Both the position numbers and the translations under genes were made by a program. Shown one piece after another: positions 36,693 through 43,997 of a stretch of DNA of 64,000 nt; within the stretch, counting starts at the first letter, position 1; every line of letters starts with the position of its first letter. The DNA is from JAWVFM01 sp963739355 (lineage in GTDB: Bacteria > Actinomycetota > Thermoleophilia > Solirubrobacterales > 70-9), in the NCBI GenBank assembly GCA_963739355.1, contig CAVUAD010000001.1, positions 62,001-126,000 on the forward strand, in the 5' to 3' direction. The notes beneath the pieces are model-generated. The model was not told the origin of the DNA and did not search any database. It worked only from the letters and a program-made list of their open reading frames with translations.

Positions 36693-37983
36693 CCTGGGCG
36701 ACCTCGGAGCCCGGCTGGTCGCGCTCGCCGACCACGCGAATCGCGTGCAGGACGGTGGAGTGGTCGCGCCGAAACGCGGCGCCGATCACGGAGCTCGACG
36801 AGCCCGTGAGCTCGCGGCTCAAGTACATCGCCACCTGGCGTGCCTGGACGAGGCGAGCCGTGCGTGCGGTGGAGAGGAGATCGCTGCGGCTGATCCCGAA
36901 GCCGGCCGCCACGACCTCCTGCACGGCCTCGATGGTGGGCCGGGGGCGCGCGTCTCGAGGCGGCTCGTCCGGCCGGGAGAGGGCTCGCCCCACGAGGGAG
37001 TCGCTGAGCGGCTCCGAGAGCAGCGACGCCAGCGCCGTCACCCGGGTCATGGCGCCCTCGAGGCGCCGGACGTTCGTCGGCATGGTCGCGGCCAGCGTGG
37101 CGAGCGCGCGCGGGTCGCCGATGTCGATCGGCCGCTCGCCGACCATGCGCCACAGCAGCGCCAGCCGCGTGCGGAGGTCCGGCTCGCCCAGCTCGACGGT
37201 CAGGCCCCAGGCGAAGCGGTCGCGCAGGCGTTCGGCCAGCTGGGCGTGGGCGTGGGGTGGGCGGTCGCTGGAGAGGACGATCTGCTTGCCGGCGCCGTGG
37301 AGGGCGTTGAAGGTGTGGACGAACTCGGCCTCGGTTGCCGGCTTGCCCTCGATCACCTGCACGTCGTCGATCAGCAGGGCGTCGACGTTCCGGTAGCGCT
37401 CCTTGAAGCGCTCCGGCCCGTCCAGCCGCAGCGCCGTGACGAACTCGGTCGTGAACCGCTCGGCGGTGGTGTGATGCACGGTGAGATCGGGCCGCTGGTC
37501 GGCGAAGTAGTTGGCGATCGCCCCGAGCAGGTGGCTCTTGCCGAGGCCGGGCGGGCCGTGGAGGAAGAGCGGGTTGTAGGCCTCGCCGGGGCTCTCGGCG
37601 ACCGCCAGGGCCGCCGCGTGCGCCATCCGGTTCCCGGGCCCGATCACGAAGCGGTCGAAGGTGTGGCCGCGCTCGACCGGGAGCGACTCGTGGGCAACGC
37701 TCCCCTTCGCCGCGGTGGTCGTCCCGCGCTGGACGAACGCCAGGCGCTCGACGCCGTCGATCAGCTCGCGGGCGACGGCGGCGATCCGCTCGCCGTAGCG
37801 GCGCTCCACCCAGGCGAGCGTCGAGCGCGGCGCGGAGACCAGGAGCTCGCCGCCGCGCAGCGCCTCGGCCCGAAGCGGCTCGAGCCACAGCTCGAATGTC
37901 TGGGCGGGCAGGTCTCGGCGAAGCGCCCCGCGGACGGCCTCCCAAGACGAGCCCAAGTCGTCTCGGGCGCTCGTTTCAGGCAC
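36541..37983 (-). CDS. dnaA: Chromosomal replication initiator DnaA
   Basis: 480 residues. Domain I (about 1-80) contains FELWLEPL; the AAA+ domain has Walker A HGPPGLGKSH, Walker B LLIDDVQ and NVRRLEGAM; domain IV ends with the DnaA-box-binding signature RRDHSTVLHAI. An unusual Pro/Ala/Ser tail of about 35 residues follows. Start is GTG 37983, 8 nt behind a TATAGT element, so the mRNA is probably leaderless. It heads the leftward replication operon. Confidence 0.97.
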   Translation of the reverse strand: MPETSARDDLGSSWEAVRGALRRDLPAQTFELWLEPLRAEALRGGELLVSAPRSTLAWVERRYGERIAAVARELIDGVERLAFVQRGTTTAAKGSVAHESLPVERGHTFDRFVIGPGNRMAHAAALAVAESPGEAYNPLFLHGPPGLGKSHLLGAIANYFADQRPDLTVHHTTAERFTTEFVTALRLDGPERFKERYRNVDALLIDDVQVIEGKPATEAEFVHTFNALHGAGKQIVLSSDRPPHAHAQLAERLRDRFAWGLTVELGEPDLRTRLALLWRMVGERPIDIGDPRALATLAATMPTNVRRLEGAMTRVTALASLLSEPLSDSLVGRALSRPDEPPRDARPRPTIEAVQEVVAAGFGISRSDLLSTARTARLVQARQVAMYLSRELTGSSSSVIGAAFRRDHSTVLHAIRVVGERDQPGSEVAQAIHNAREQLALAERGAGVIPGAGLHPQEESTPRTPVAKPAAGSRQHPSTT

Positions 37984-37991
37984 GGACGGCG

Positions 37992-37997
37992 ACTATA
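37992..37997 (-). promoter_or_regulatory. -10 element of dnaA (leaderless)
   Basis: TATAGT on the minus strand, 8 nt before the GTG at 37983. Confidence 0.55.
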
Positions 37998-38098
37998 GAC
38001 GCGGCCCGCCGACCCTCTGGTGGACGGCCCGCACACCCCCCGCAATTCGCGCGAAAAACCAGGCCGAGGGGAGCCGGGGTGGCCGCCAGCCCGATCCG

Positions 38099-38104
38099 TA
38101 TACT
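38099..38104 (+). promoter_or_regulatory. -10 element of the rpmH operon
   Basis: TATACT about 52 nt before the rpmH TTG, giving a leadered mRNA; no obvious -35. The rest of the 172-nt dnaA-rpmH gap shows no DnaA boxes. Confidence 0.5.
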
Positions 38105-38155
38105 GGCGCGTCCCGAGCCCGCCGACCGAGTTGGGCTGCCCGTGGGAGATCTCTC

Positions 38156-38290
38156 TTGAAGCGGACCTACCAACCCAAGAAGCGAAAGCGCGCTCGGACC
38201 CACGGCTTCCGAGCCCGGATGCGGACTCGCGGCGGGCGGGAGGTCATCCGTCGCAGGCGCCGTAAGGGCCGGAAGCGCCTCACCCCCTGA
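38156..38290 (+). CDS. rpmH: 50S ribosomal protein L34
   Basis: 44 residues starting MKRTYQPKKRKRARTHGFR and ending GRKRLTP, a textbook L34. The start is a TTG (38156) preceded by GGGAGAT; no ATG is available. Its stop overlaps the rnpA ATG (TGATG). L34 sits near the peptide exit tunnel. The gene opens the rightward operon rpmH-rnpA-yidD-yidC, the conserved partner of dnaA. Confidence 0.97.
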   Translation: MKRTYQPKKRKRARTHGFRARMRTRGGREVIRRRRRKGRKRLTP

Positions 38291-38664
38291 TGCCGTCCGA
38301 GCGCCGCAGGCGCGCCCGTCTCTCGCGCAGCGGCGACTTCGATCGCGTCTACCGCGACGGCAGCTCGCAGAGCAACCGCTACCTCGTTCTCCACGCCTTT
38401 CCCCGCACCGACGCGGAGGATGAGGTGCGCCTCGGGATCTCCGTCGGGCGCAAGGTCGGCGGCGCGGCCGACCGCAACGCGGTGAAGCGGGCGCTGCGGG
38501 AGGCCTTCTGGGCACGGGCCGAGGCGCTCCCCACGGGGCACGACTTCGTCCTGGTCGCCCGGGCCGACGCTCTAGATCTGGTTGAGCGTGAGGGCGCCCC
38601 GGGCGTCGAGAACGCGCTTGCCGAGTTGATCGAGGCAGCCGGTCTGGCACGTAGGAGCGTTTGA
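38290..38664 (+). CDS. rnpA: Ribonuclease P protein component
   Basis: 124 residues, the protein subunit that helps RNase P RNA cut tRNA 5-prime ends. The N-terminus RARLSRSGDFDRVYRDG and the RNR motif ADRNAVKRALREAFW are diagnostic. The gene is coupled to rpmH by a TGATG overlap and ends 1 nt before yidD. Confidence 0.95.
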   Translation: MPSERRRRARLSRSGDFDRVYRDGSSQSNRYLVLHAFPRTDAEDEVRLGISVGRKVGGAADRNAVKRALREAFWARAEALPTGHDFVLVARADALDLVEREGAPGVENALAELIEAAGLARRSV

Positions 38665-38673
38665 CGTGAAACG
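38658..38673. promoter_or_regulatory. Near-consensus parS site
   Basis: CGTTTGACGTGAAACG at the rnpA/yidD junction. The 14-bp core GTTTGACGTGAAAC differs at one base from the ParB site GTTTCACGTGAAAC. parA and parB lie 2.3-4 kb away, and parS sites typically cluster near the origin. It overlaps the rnpA stop and the yidD start, so part of the match may be coding constraint. Confidence 0.5.
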
Positions 38674-38971
38674 CGCCCTCGCCCTCGCCCGCCGCATCCT
38701 CGCCGCCCCGCTCCTGGCGCTGATCGCCGTCTACCGCCGGCTGATCTCGCCCGCGCTGCCGCGCCGCTGCCGCTACGAACCGACCTGCTCCGCCTACGCC
38801 GAGCAGGCGATCCGGGAGCTCGGCCCCCTGCGCGGCACGATCCTCGCCGTCTGGCGCCTGCTGCGCTGCAACCCGTTCAGCCGCGGCGGGATCGACGACC
38901 TCGCGGACCGCCCGTTCTTCCGCGAGCCCGAGCACCCCCCGCACGACCACTCCCGCGGGGCGCCGGCATGA
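38666..38971 (+). CDS. yidD: Membrane protein insertion efficiency factor YidD
   Basis: 101 residues from GTG 38666. The family core IAVYRRLISPALPRRCRYEPTC, SAYAEQAI and LLRCNPFSRGGIDD is intact, with conserved Cys residues. The amphipathic N-terminus associates with the membrane. It overlaps yidC by 4 nt, as is usual. Confidence 0.93.
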   Translation: MKRALALARRILAAPLLALIAVYRRLISPALPRRCRYEPTCSAYAEQAIRELGPLRGTILAVWRLLRCNPFSRGGIDDLADRPFFREPEHPPHDHSRGAPA

Positions 38972-39732
38972 GCGTGATCCTGCCCCTCGCCAGCATCTTC
39001 CAGCCGTTCGAGAACCTCTCCGAGTCGATCATCAAGTTCTTCGAGGGCACGATCGGCCTCCCCTGGGGACTCTCGATCATCGCGCTGACCTTCACCGTCC
39101 GCCTGGCCGTCCTCCCCCTCTCGCTCACCGGGATCCGCTCGATGCGGCGCCTGCAGATCCTCGCGCCGAGGATGAAGGAGATCAACGAGCGCTACAAGAA
39201 CGACCCGGAGCGCAAGCAGCGCGAGCTGATGGAGATCTACAAGGAGAACAACGTCAACCCGTTCTCCTCGTGCCTGCCGTTCATCATCCAGATCCCCTTC
39301 TTCATCGGGATCTACCAGCTCCTGCGCTCGACGGGCTTCACGGAGGACGTCACCTCGAGCGGCGCCTCGGTGAGCTTCCTGTTCGTGGACTCGATCATCG
39401 CCAAGCCCACGGGCGCCGAGGCGATCGTCCTCATCATCCTGTTCTTCGTCACCACAGCCCTCAGCCTGCTCTACACGACGGCGACGAACCCCGCCGCCGC
39501 CAGCGGCGCGCAGCGCTACATCTTCCTGATCTTCCCGGTGCTGTTCGCGCCGTTCATCGCCAGCCAGCCTGCCGGCCTCGGCGTCTACTGGATCGCGACC
39601 AACGTCTGGAGCCTCGGCCAGCAGATGGTGGTCCAGAAGATCATGCCCGCCCCCCAGCCGCAGACCGAGGAAGAGAAGCAGGCGACCAAGGCGCCTCCGC
39701 CCCCGCCGCGCAAGAAGAAGAAGCGGAAGTAG
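38968..39732 (+). CDS. yidC: Membrane protein insertase YidC (short, Gram-positive type)
   Basis: 254 residues without the large periplasmic domain of Gram-negative YidC. About five helices are visible, with the hydrophilic-groove Arg in FTVRLAVLPLS and the coiled cytoplasmic loop (LAPRMKEINERYKNDPERKQ). The tail ends in a Pro run and a KKKKRK basic stretch that can contact the ribosome. It inserts membrane proteins alone or with Sec. Confidence 0.95.
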   Translation: MSVILPLASIFQPFENLSESIIKFFEGTIGLPWGLSIIALTFTVRLAVLPLSLTGIRSMRRLQILAPRMKEINERYKNDPERKQRELMEIYKENNVNPFSSCLPFIIQIPFFIGIYQLLRSTGFTEDVTSSGASVSFLFVDSIIAKPTGAEAIVLIILFFVTTALSLLYTTATNPAAASGAQRYIFLIFPVLFAPFIASQPAGLGVYWIATNVWSLGQQMVVQKIMPAPQPQTEEEKQATKAPPPPPRKKKKRK

Positions 39733-39816
39733 ACGAGCGTGGACCCGGGGCCAGGCAGGCGCACTCCACCAAGTTCTCCTTCGCGGCCCGCCGCTCGGTT
39801 CCTGCGCGGCAACTCG

Positions 39817-39822
39817 TAGAAT
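39817..39822 (+). promoter_or_regulatory. -10 element of jag (leaderless)
   Basis: TAGAAT, 7 nt before the ATG at 39830, in the 97-nt yidC-jag gap. It would start a separate jag-rsmG-parAB transcript. Confidence 0.55.
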
Positions 39823-39829
39823 CGCGCCC

Positions 39830-40321
39830 ATGGAGAGCTCCGGCGCCCAGAGCGACTCGCTGCCCGCCGACCCGGCCGGCCGGGTCGAGGCCATCCTCAA
39901 CGAGATCGCCGACTACATGGACCTCGACGCGGACGTCGTCGTCGAGGAGTCCGACGAGGAGATCAGCGCCCGGTTCGACGGCGACGACCTCGGGCTGGTC
40001 ATCGGCCGCCGCGGGCAGACGATCGACGCCATGCAGCTGATCTGCTACCGGGCGGCGTTCCGTGACCGCACCGACCGCAAGCGGGTCTCGGTCGACGCCG
40101 CCGGCTACCGCGCGGAGCGCAGCGAGATCGTCCAGCGACAGGCCGAGCGCGCGGCGGAGCGCGCGCTCGAGAGCGGCAAGGAGATCGAGCTCGAGGCCAT
40201 GAGCTCGACGGAGCGCCGCATCGTCCACCAGCACCTCAAGGACCGAGCGGGCATCGAGACCTTCAGCGAAGGCACGGAGCCAGAGCGCTGCGTCGTGGTC
40301 GCACCTCTAGTCGGTGACTGA
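39830..40321 (+). CDS. jag: KH and R3H domain RNA-binding protein Jag/KhpB
   Basis: 163 residues. A type-II KH domain has the GxxG loop IGRRGQTID, followed by the YRAERSEIV stretch and an R3H domain with the TERRIVHQHL core. The Jag N-terminal domain is reduced. These proteins bind RNA broadly and affect cell division and envelope. It overlaps rsmG by 8 nt. Confidence 0.93.
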   Translation: MESSGAQSDSLPADPAGRVEAILNEIADYMDLDADVVVEESDEEISARFDGDDLGLVIGRRGQTIDAMQLICYRAAFRDRTDRKRVSVDAAGYRAERSEIVQRQAERAAERALESGKEIELEAMSSTERRIVHQHLKDRAGIETFSEGTEPERCVVVAPLVGD

Positions 40322-40991
40322 CCCACTCGACGCCTTCGTCTCCAGACTCCACAGCGATCCGCGGGCGCCGACCAGCGTCACGGAGCCGGCGGAGGTGCGG
40401 AGGGTCCACGTGGCGGACGCGCTCGCCGGCCTCGAGGTGACGGAGCTCGCCCACGCGCGGCGGATCGCCGACGTCGGCTCCGGAGCCGGGCTGCCAGGAG
40501 TCGTACTCGCGACCTCGCTTGCCGGCGCCGAGGTGGACATGATCGAGTCCTCGGCAAAGAAGTGCGCGTTCATGGAGGAGGCCATCGCCGCCGCGGGGAT
40601 CGCCAACGCGCACGTCGTCGCCGAGCGCTCCGAGACCTGGGCCGCGGCGGAACCGCCGGAGGGGGGGAGGGAGACCTACGACGCGGTCACGATCCGCGCG
40701 GTCGGCAGCCTCGCCACCGACGCCGAGCTCGCGAGCCCGCTCCTGCAACGCGACGGAGTTCTCGTGGTCTGGAAGGGCGCGCGCCGCAGCGAGGAGGAGG
40801 CCGGGCTGGAGCGGGCCCTGCCGGAGCTGGCGATGGCGCTCGCCGACGTTCGCGCGGTGACCCCGTATCGGGGCAGCCGCAACCACCACCTTTATGTAGT
40901 GCGAAAGACGGGCCCGACTCCGGAGGGCCTGCCGCGCCGGCCGGGGCTTGCGTCGAGGCGGCCGCTCGGGGCACGCCGAGCGGTGGGCTAA
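40314..40991 (+). CDS. rsmG: 16S rRNA (guanine-N7) methyltransferase
   Basis: 225 residues from GTG 40314. The SAM-binding motif DVGSGAGLPGVVLA, the acidic MIESSAKKCAFMEEA and the TIRAVGSLA segment mark RsmG (GidB), which modifies G527 of 16S rRNA. The C-terminal 35 residues are Arg/Pro-rich and not part of the fold. It shares one base with the parA ATG (TAATG). Confidence 0.95.
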   Translation: MTDPLDAFVSRLHSDPRAPTSVTEPAEVRRVHVADALAGLEVTELAHARRIADVGSGAGLPGVVLATSLAGAEVDMIESSAKKCAFMEEAIAAAGIANAHVVAERSETWAAAEPPEGGRETYDAVTIRAVGSLATDAELASPLLQRDGVLVVWKGARRSEEEAGLERALPELAMALADVRAVTPYRGSRNHHLYVVRKTGPTPEGLPRRPGLASRRPLGARRAVG

Positions 40992-41833
40992 TGTCGGCGC
41001 CGATGGGGGCCGTGTACGCGATCGCCAACCAGAAGGGCGGAGTGGGGAAGACCACCACCGCCGTCAACGTCGCCGCCGCGGCCGCAGCGGAGGGCCGGCA
41101 GGTGCTGCTCGTCGACCTCGACCAGCAATGCAACGCGACGGTTGGGCTTGGCCTCGAGCGGGCCCTGCATCCGTCCTCGTACGACTGCCTGGTCGGGGAG
41201 ACGTCGGTGGCGGAGGCCGCGCGCCCCGCCGGCCCGGACAACCTCTGGATCGTCCCGGCAAGCCGCGACCTCGCCGGCGCGTCCGTGGAGCTGCCGCGCA
41301 TCGAGGGCTTCGAGCGCCGGCTCCGGGACCGGCTCGGCCCGGTCCGCGAGCGGTTCGGCCTCACCCTGCTCGATTGCCCGCCCGCCCTCGGCCCCGTGAC
41401 CATCAACGCGCTGACCGCCGCGGACCGGGTCCTGATCCCCGTCCAGGCCGAGTACCTGGCGCTCGAGGGGCTGGTCGAGTTCCTCGGGACCCTCGACCTC
41501 GTGCGCCGGGATCTCAACCCGACGCTGATTACGACCGGCGTAGTGATCACCATGCACGATGAGCGGACCCGCCTCGCACAGGATGTCGAGCGGGAACTCC
41601 GTCAGCACCTCTCAGAGCTCGTGTTCGACACAGTGATTCCCCGGAGCGTCAGGGTCGCGGAGGCCCCGAGCTTCGGCGTCCCGGTCACCGAGCACGCGCC
41701 GGAGTCCGCGGGCTCGGGCGCCTACCACGAGCTCACCCGGGAGCTCGTGGAGCGAGAGGAGGCCGCGCGCGTCACCGTGTCGCGCTCAGGCGACAAGCCC
41801 AACCCTCAAGTGGAGGTTGAGAGTAATGAATAA
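40991..41833 (+). CDS. parA: Chromosome-partitioning ATPase ParA/Soj
   Basis: 280 residues. Deviant Walker A NQKGGVGKTTTAVN near the N-terminus, LLVDLDQQCNAT and LLDCPPALGP define the ParA/MinD family. The start at 40991 (MSAPMGAVYAIANQ) overlaps the rsmG stop; ATG 41003 is an alternative. The C-terminus ends with an acidic VEVESNE. It uses ATP to move ParB-parS complexes. Confidence 0.95.
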   Translation: MSAPMGAVYAIANQKGGVGKTTTAVNVAAAAAAEGRQVLLVDLDQQCNATVGLGLERALHPSSYDCLVGETSVAEAARPAGPDNLWIVPASRDLAGASVELPRIEGFERRLRDRLGPVRERFGLTLLDCPPALGPVTINALTAADRVLIPVQAEYLALEGLVEFLGTLDLVRRDLNPTLITTGVVITMHDERTRLAQDVERELRQHLSELVFDTVIPRSVRVAEAPSFGVPVTEHAPESAGSGAYHELTRELVEREEAARVTVSRSGDKPNPQVEVESNE

Positions 41834-42671
41834 AGGGATGGGCCGGGGGCTGGCGGCGATCCTGCCGCAGGCCGGCGAGGTCGGCGGACCGGGCCTTCGC
41901 GAGATCCCCGTCGAGATGATCCAGGCGAACCCGAAGCAGCCGCGGCGCCGGTTCGACCCCGCTTCGATCAAGAGCCTGGCGGCGTCGATCGCGGACGCCG
42001 GCCTGATCCAGCCGATCTCGGTTCGCGCCCTCCCCGATGGGCGCTTCGAGCTGATCGCCGGCGAGCGCCGCTGGCGGGCCGCGCGGGAGGCGAAGCTCGA
42101 GACCATCCCGGCGATGATCCGCGACGAGGACGAGGTGCGGCGCCTGCAGACCGCGCTGATCGAGAACGTCGTCCGTGAGGACCTGAACCCGGTGGAGGAG
42201 GCGCGCGCCTGCGCGACGCTGATCGACGAGCTCGGCGTCTCGAAGGAGGAGCTCGCGCGGCGGCTGGGGCGCAGCCGCCCGGCGCTCTCGAACCTGATCA
42301 GGATCCTCGACCTGCCCGACGACGTGCTCGAGCTGCTCGAGCACGGGTCGATCAGCGAGGGCCACGGGCGGGCGATCCTGCTGGCGACGGGCGACGACAC
42401 GCGTCGCGGCCTTGCGCTTGGCGCCGCGAAGGGCGGCTGGTCGGTCCGCGAGACGGAGCGCCGGGCGAAGGCCGGAGCCGACGGCCCGAAACGGGCCCGA
42501 GCGGAGCTTCACCCCGACGAGGTGGCCTCGCTCGCGGAGGCCGAGGAGGCGCTCGAGAGCGCGCTCGGCCACGGGGTGAAGATCCGCAAGACGCGCAGCG
42601 GCATCCGGGCCGAGCTCCACTTCGACGATCTGGACGCGCTGGCGGACTTCACCAAGCGCCCGCCCCGTTAG
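41826..42671 (+). CDS. parB: Chromosome-partitioning protein ParB
   Basis: 281 residues starting MNKGMGRGLAAILP at ATG 41826, with a TGGAGG ribosome site 9 nt upstream. The N-terminal CTPase/clamp domain has VEMIQANPKQPRR, LIAGERRWRAA (the GERRxRA motif) and LIENVVREDLNPVEEA; a helix-turn-helix (ELARRLGRSRPALSNLIRIL) reads parS. The C-terminal dimerisation part is short. It overlaps parA by 8 nt; its stop overlaps the convergent pdxH stop. Confidence 0.96.
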   Translation: MNKGMGRGLAAILPQAGEVGGPGLREIPVEMIQANPKQPRRRFDPASIKSLAASIADAGLIQPISVRALPDGRFELIAGERRWRAAREAKLETIPAMIRDEDEVRRLQTALIENVVREDLNPVEEARACATLIDELGVSKEELARRLGRSRPALSNLIRILDLPDDVLELLEHGSISEGHGRAILLATGDDTRRGLALGAAKGGWSVRETERRAKAGADGPKRARAELHPDEVASLAEAEEALESALGHGVKIRKTRSGIRAELHFDDLDALADFTKRPPR

Positions 42672-43285
42672 GGCCCGAGCCGCTCGATCCGCCAGCCCCC
42701 GCCGCTTCTCGTGTACCGGAAGCGGTCATGCAGGCGACCGACCTGGCCCTGCCAGAACTCGACGCTCGCCGGCACCAGCCGGTAGCCGCCCCAGTGCGCG
42801 GGCCGGGAAACCGGGCCGTCTCCGAAGCGGGCCTCGGCCTCGGCGAGCTGGCGGTCGAGCTCCTCGCGCGATGCGAGCGGCGCGCTCTGCGGCGACGCCC
42901 AGGCGCCGAGCTGCGACTCGCGGGGACGGGTTGCGAAGTACTCGTCGGACTCGGCGGCGGTGAGGCGGTCGACGGATCCGCGCGCCCGGACCTGGCGGTC
43001 CAGCTCTCGCCAGTAGACGACGATCGCCGCGGCCGCGGTGCCGTCGAGCTGTCCGCCCTTCGCCGACTCGTAGTTGGTGAAGAACCGGAACCCGTCAGGG
43101 CCGGCGCCCTTCAGCAGCACCATCCGCGCGTCCGGCAGTCCGCCGGCGTCGACGGTCGCAAGAGTCATCGCCTCCGCGAGCGGCGCCTCGGCCCGGGCGA
43201 CCTCGAGCCACGCGTCGAACTGCTCGAACGGGTCCTCCCGCAGGTCGGCCCGCCGGAGGGGCGGCATGTCGGGGCGGCGGGGCAT
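42668..43285 (-). CDS. pdxH: Pyridoxamine 5-phosphate oxidase
   Basis: 205 residues, FMN-dependent, oxidising PNP/PMP to pyridoxal phosphate. Typical stretches are DARMVLLKGAGPDGFRFFTNYESAKGG shortened in places, YWRELDRQVRARG, RPRESQLGAWASPQS and the C-terminal FWQG ... RLHDRF ... WRIERLGP. The ATG lies only 8 nt behind the 3-prime end of the tRNA-Ile gene on the same strand and has no Shine-Dalgarno sequence; ATG 43267 is an alternative start. Confidence 0.94.
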   Translation of the reverse strand: MPRRPDMPPLRRADLREDPFEQFDAWLEVARAEAPLAEAMTLATVDAGGLPDARMVLLKGAGPDGFRFFTNYESAKGGQLDGTAAAAIVVYWRELDRQVRARGSVDRLTAAESDEYFATRPRESQLGAWASPQSAPLASREELDRQLAEAEARFGDGPVSRPAHWGGYRLVPASVEFWQGQVGRLHDRFRYTRSGGGWRIERLGP

Positions 43286-43293
43286 CGCGAAGT

Positions 43294-43366
43294 GGGCGAT
43301 CCTGGACTCGAACCAGGGACCTCCTCCTTATCAGAGAGGCGCTCTGACCGACTGAGCTAATCGCCC
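43294..43366 (-). tRNA. tRNA-Ile (GAT anticodon)
   Basis: 73 nt on the minus strand. The acceptor arms GGGCGAT and ATCGCCC pair over 7 bp; the D arm is GCTC/GAGC; the anticodon loop CTGATAA carries GAT; the T arm is CCTGG-TTCGAGT-CCAGG. CCA is not encoded. It lies directly upstream of pdxH on the same strand. Confidence 0.96.
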
Positions 43367-43376
43367 TCGGGCGCGG

Positions 43377-43382
43377 ATTCTA
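43377..43382 (-). promoter_or_regulatory. -10 element of tRNA-Ile
   Basis: TAGAAT on the minus strand, 10 nt before the first base of the tRNA. Confidence 0.5.
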
Positions 43383-43446
43383 GTGTGGAGCCTCGGGCGC
43401 CGAGGCCGCGCGATTCCGGCACCACGGGAGCGCGGGAGGCCGCCGG

Positions 43447-43452
43447 TATCAT
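43447..43452 (+). promoter_or_regulatory. -10 element of the bifunctional-nuclease gene
   Basis: TATCAT about 30 nt before the GTG at 43483; a GCAGGAG ribosome site lies between them, so this mRNA is leadered. Confidence 0.4.
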
Positions 43453-43482
43453 CAATCGTGCCTGCGGGCAGGAGAACGATTC

Positions 43483-43971
43483 GTGCAGCAGATGCAGATC
43501 TACGGGGTCAGTTTCGACATGGTCGGCAAGCAGCCGATCGTGCTCCTGAAGACCGTGGAGGGCAACCGCTTCCTGCCGATCTGGATCGGTCACCCCGAGG
43601 CGGCGGCCATCCTCATGAAGATCCAGGGTGCGTCGACTCCGAGGCCGATGACGCACGACCTCCTCTCCGAGATGCTCGAGCACCTCGACGCCACCTGCGA
43701 GAAGGTCTCGGTCACCGAGCTCCGGGATAACACCTTCTACGCCTCGATCACGCTCCAGATCAACGGCTCGTCGGTGGAGATCGACTCCCGCCCGTCCGAC
43801 GCGATCGCCCTCGCGGTGCGCACCCAGGCGCCGATCTTCGCCGCCGACGACGTGATCGAGGAGTCCTCGATCGAGTTCGAGCACGAGGTCGAGGACAACG
43901 AGGAGGTCGTCGAGAAGTTCAAGGACTTCCTCGACCAGGTCACTCCCGAGGACTTCGCCTCGGACGAGTAA
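43483..43971 (+). CDS. Bifunctional nuclease family protein (DUF151)
   Basis: 162 residues. The domain begins VSFDMVGKQPIVLLK and includes LPIWIGHPEAAAI, TPRPMTHDLLSEML and SRPSDAIALAVR, the hallmark strings of the BFN/DUF151 family, known from plant and mycobacterial proteins with nuclease activity and from stress-response studies. A short acidic tail (EFEHEVEDNEEVVEKF) follows. GTG 43483 is preferred over ATG 43492 because GGAG is 8 nt away. The cellular role here is not known. Confidence 0.9.
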   Translation: MQQMQIYGVSFDMVGKQPIVLLKTVEGNRFLPIWIGHPEAAAILMKIQGASTPRPMTHDLLSEMLEHLDATCEKVSVTELRDNTFYASITLQINGSSVEIDSRPSDAIALAVRTQAPIFAADDVIEESSIEFEHEVEDNEEVVEKFKDFLDQVTPEDFASDE

Positions 43972-43981
43972 GCGCCGGCTA

Positions 43982-43997
43982 TGTGACGAATGTCACT
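43982..43997. promoter_or_regulatory. CRP/FNR-type palindrome at the P450 start
   Basis: TGTGA-CGAATG-TCACT matches the CRP consensus TGTGA-N6-TCACA at nine of ten arm positions. It overlaps the earliest possible start codon (GTG 43983) of a P450 gene that is coupled to an adenylate cyclase. Confidence 0.45.
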
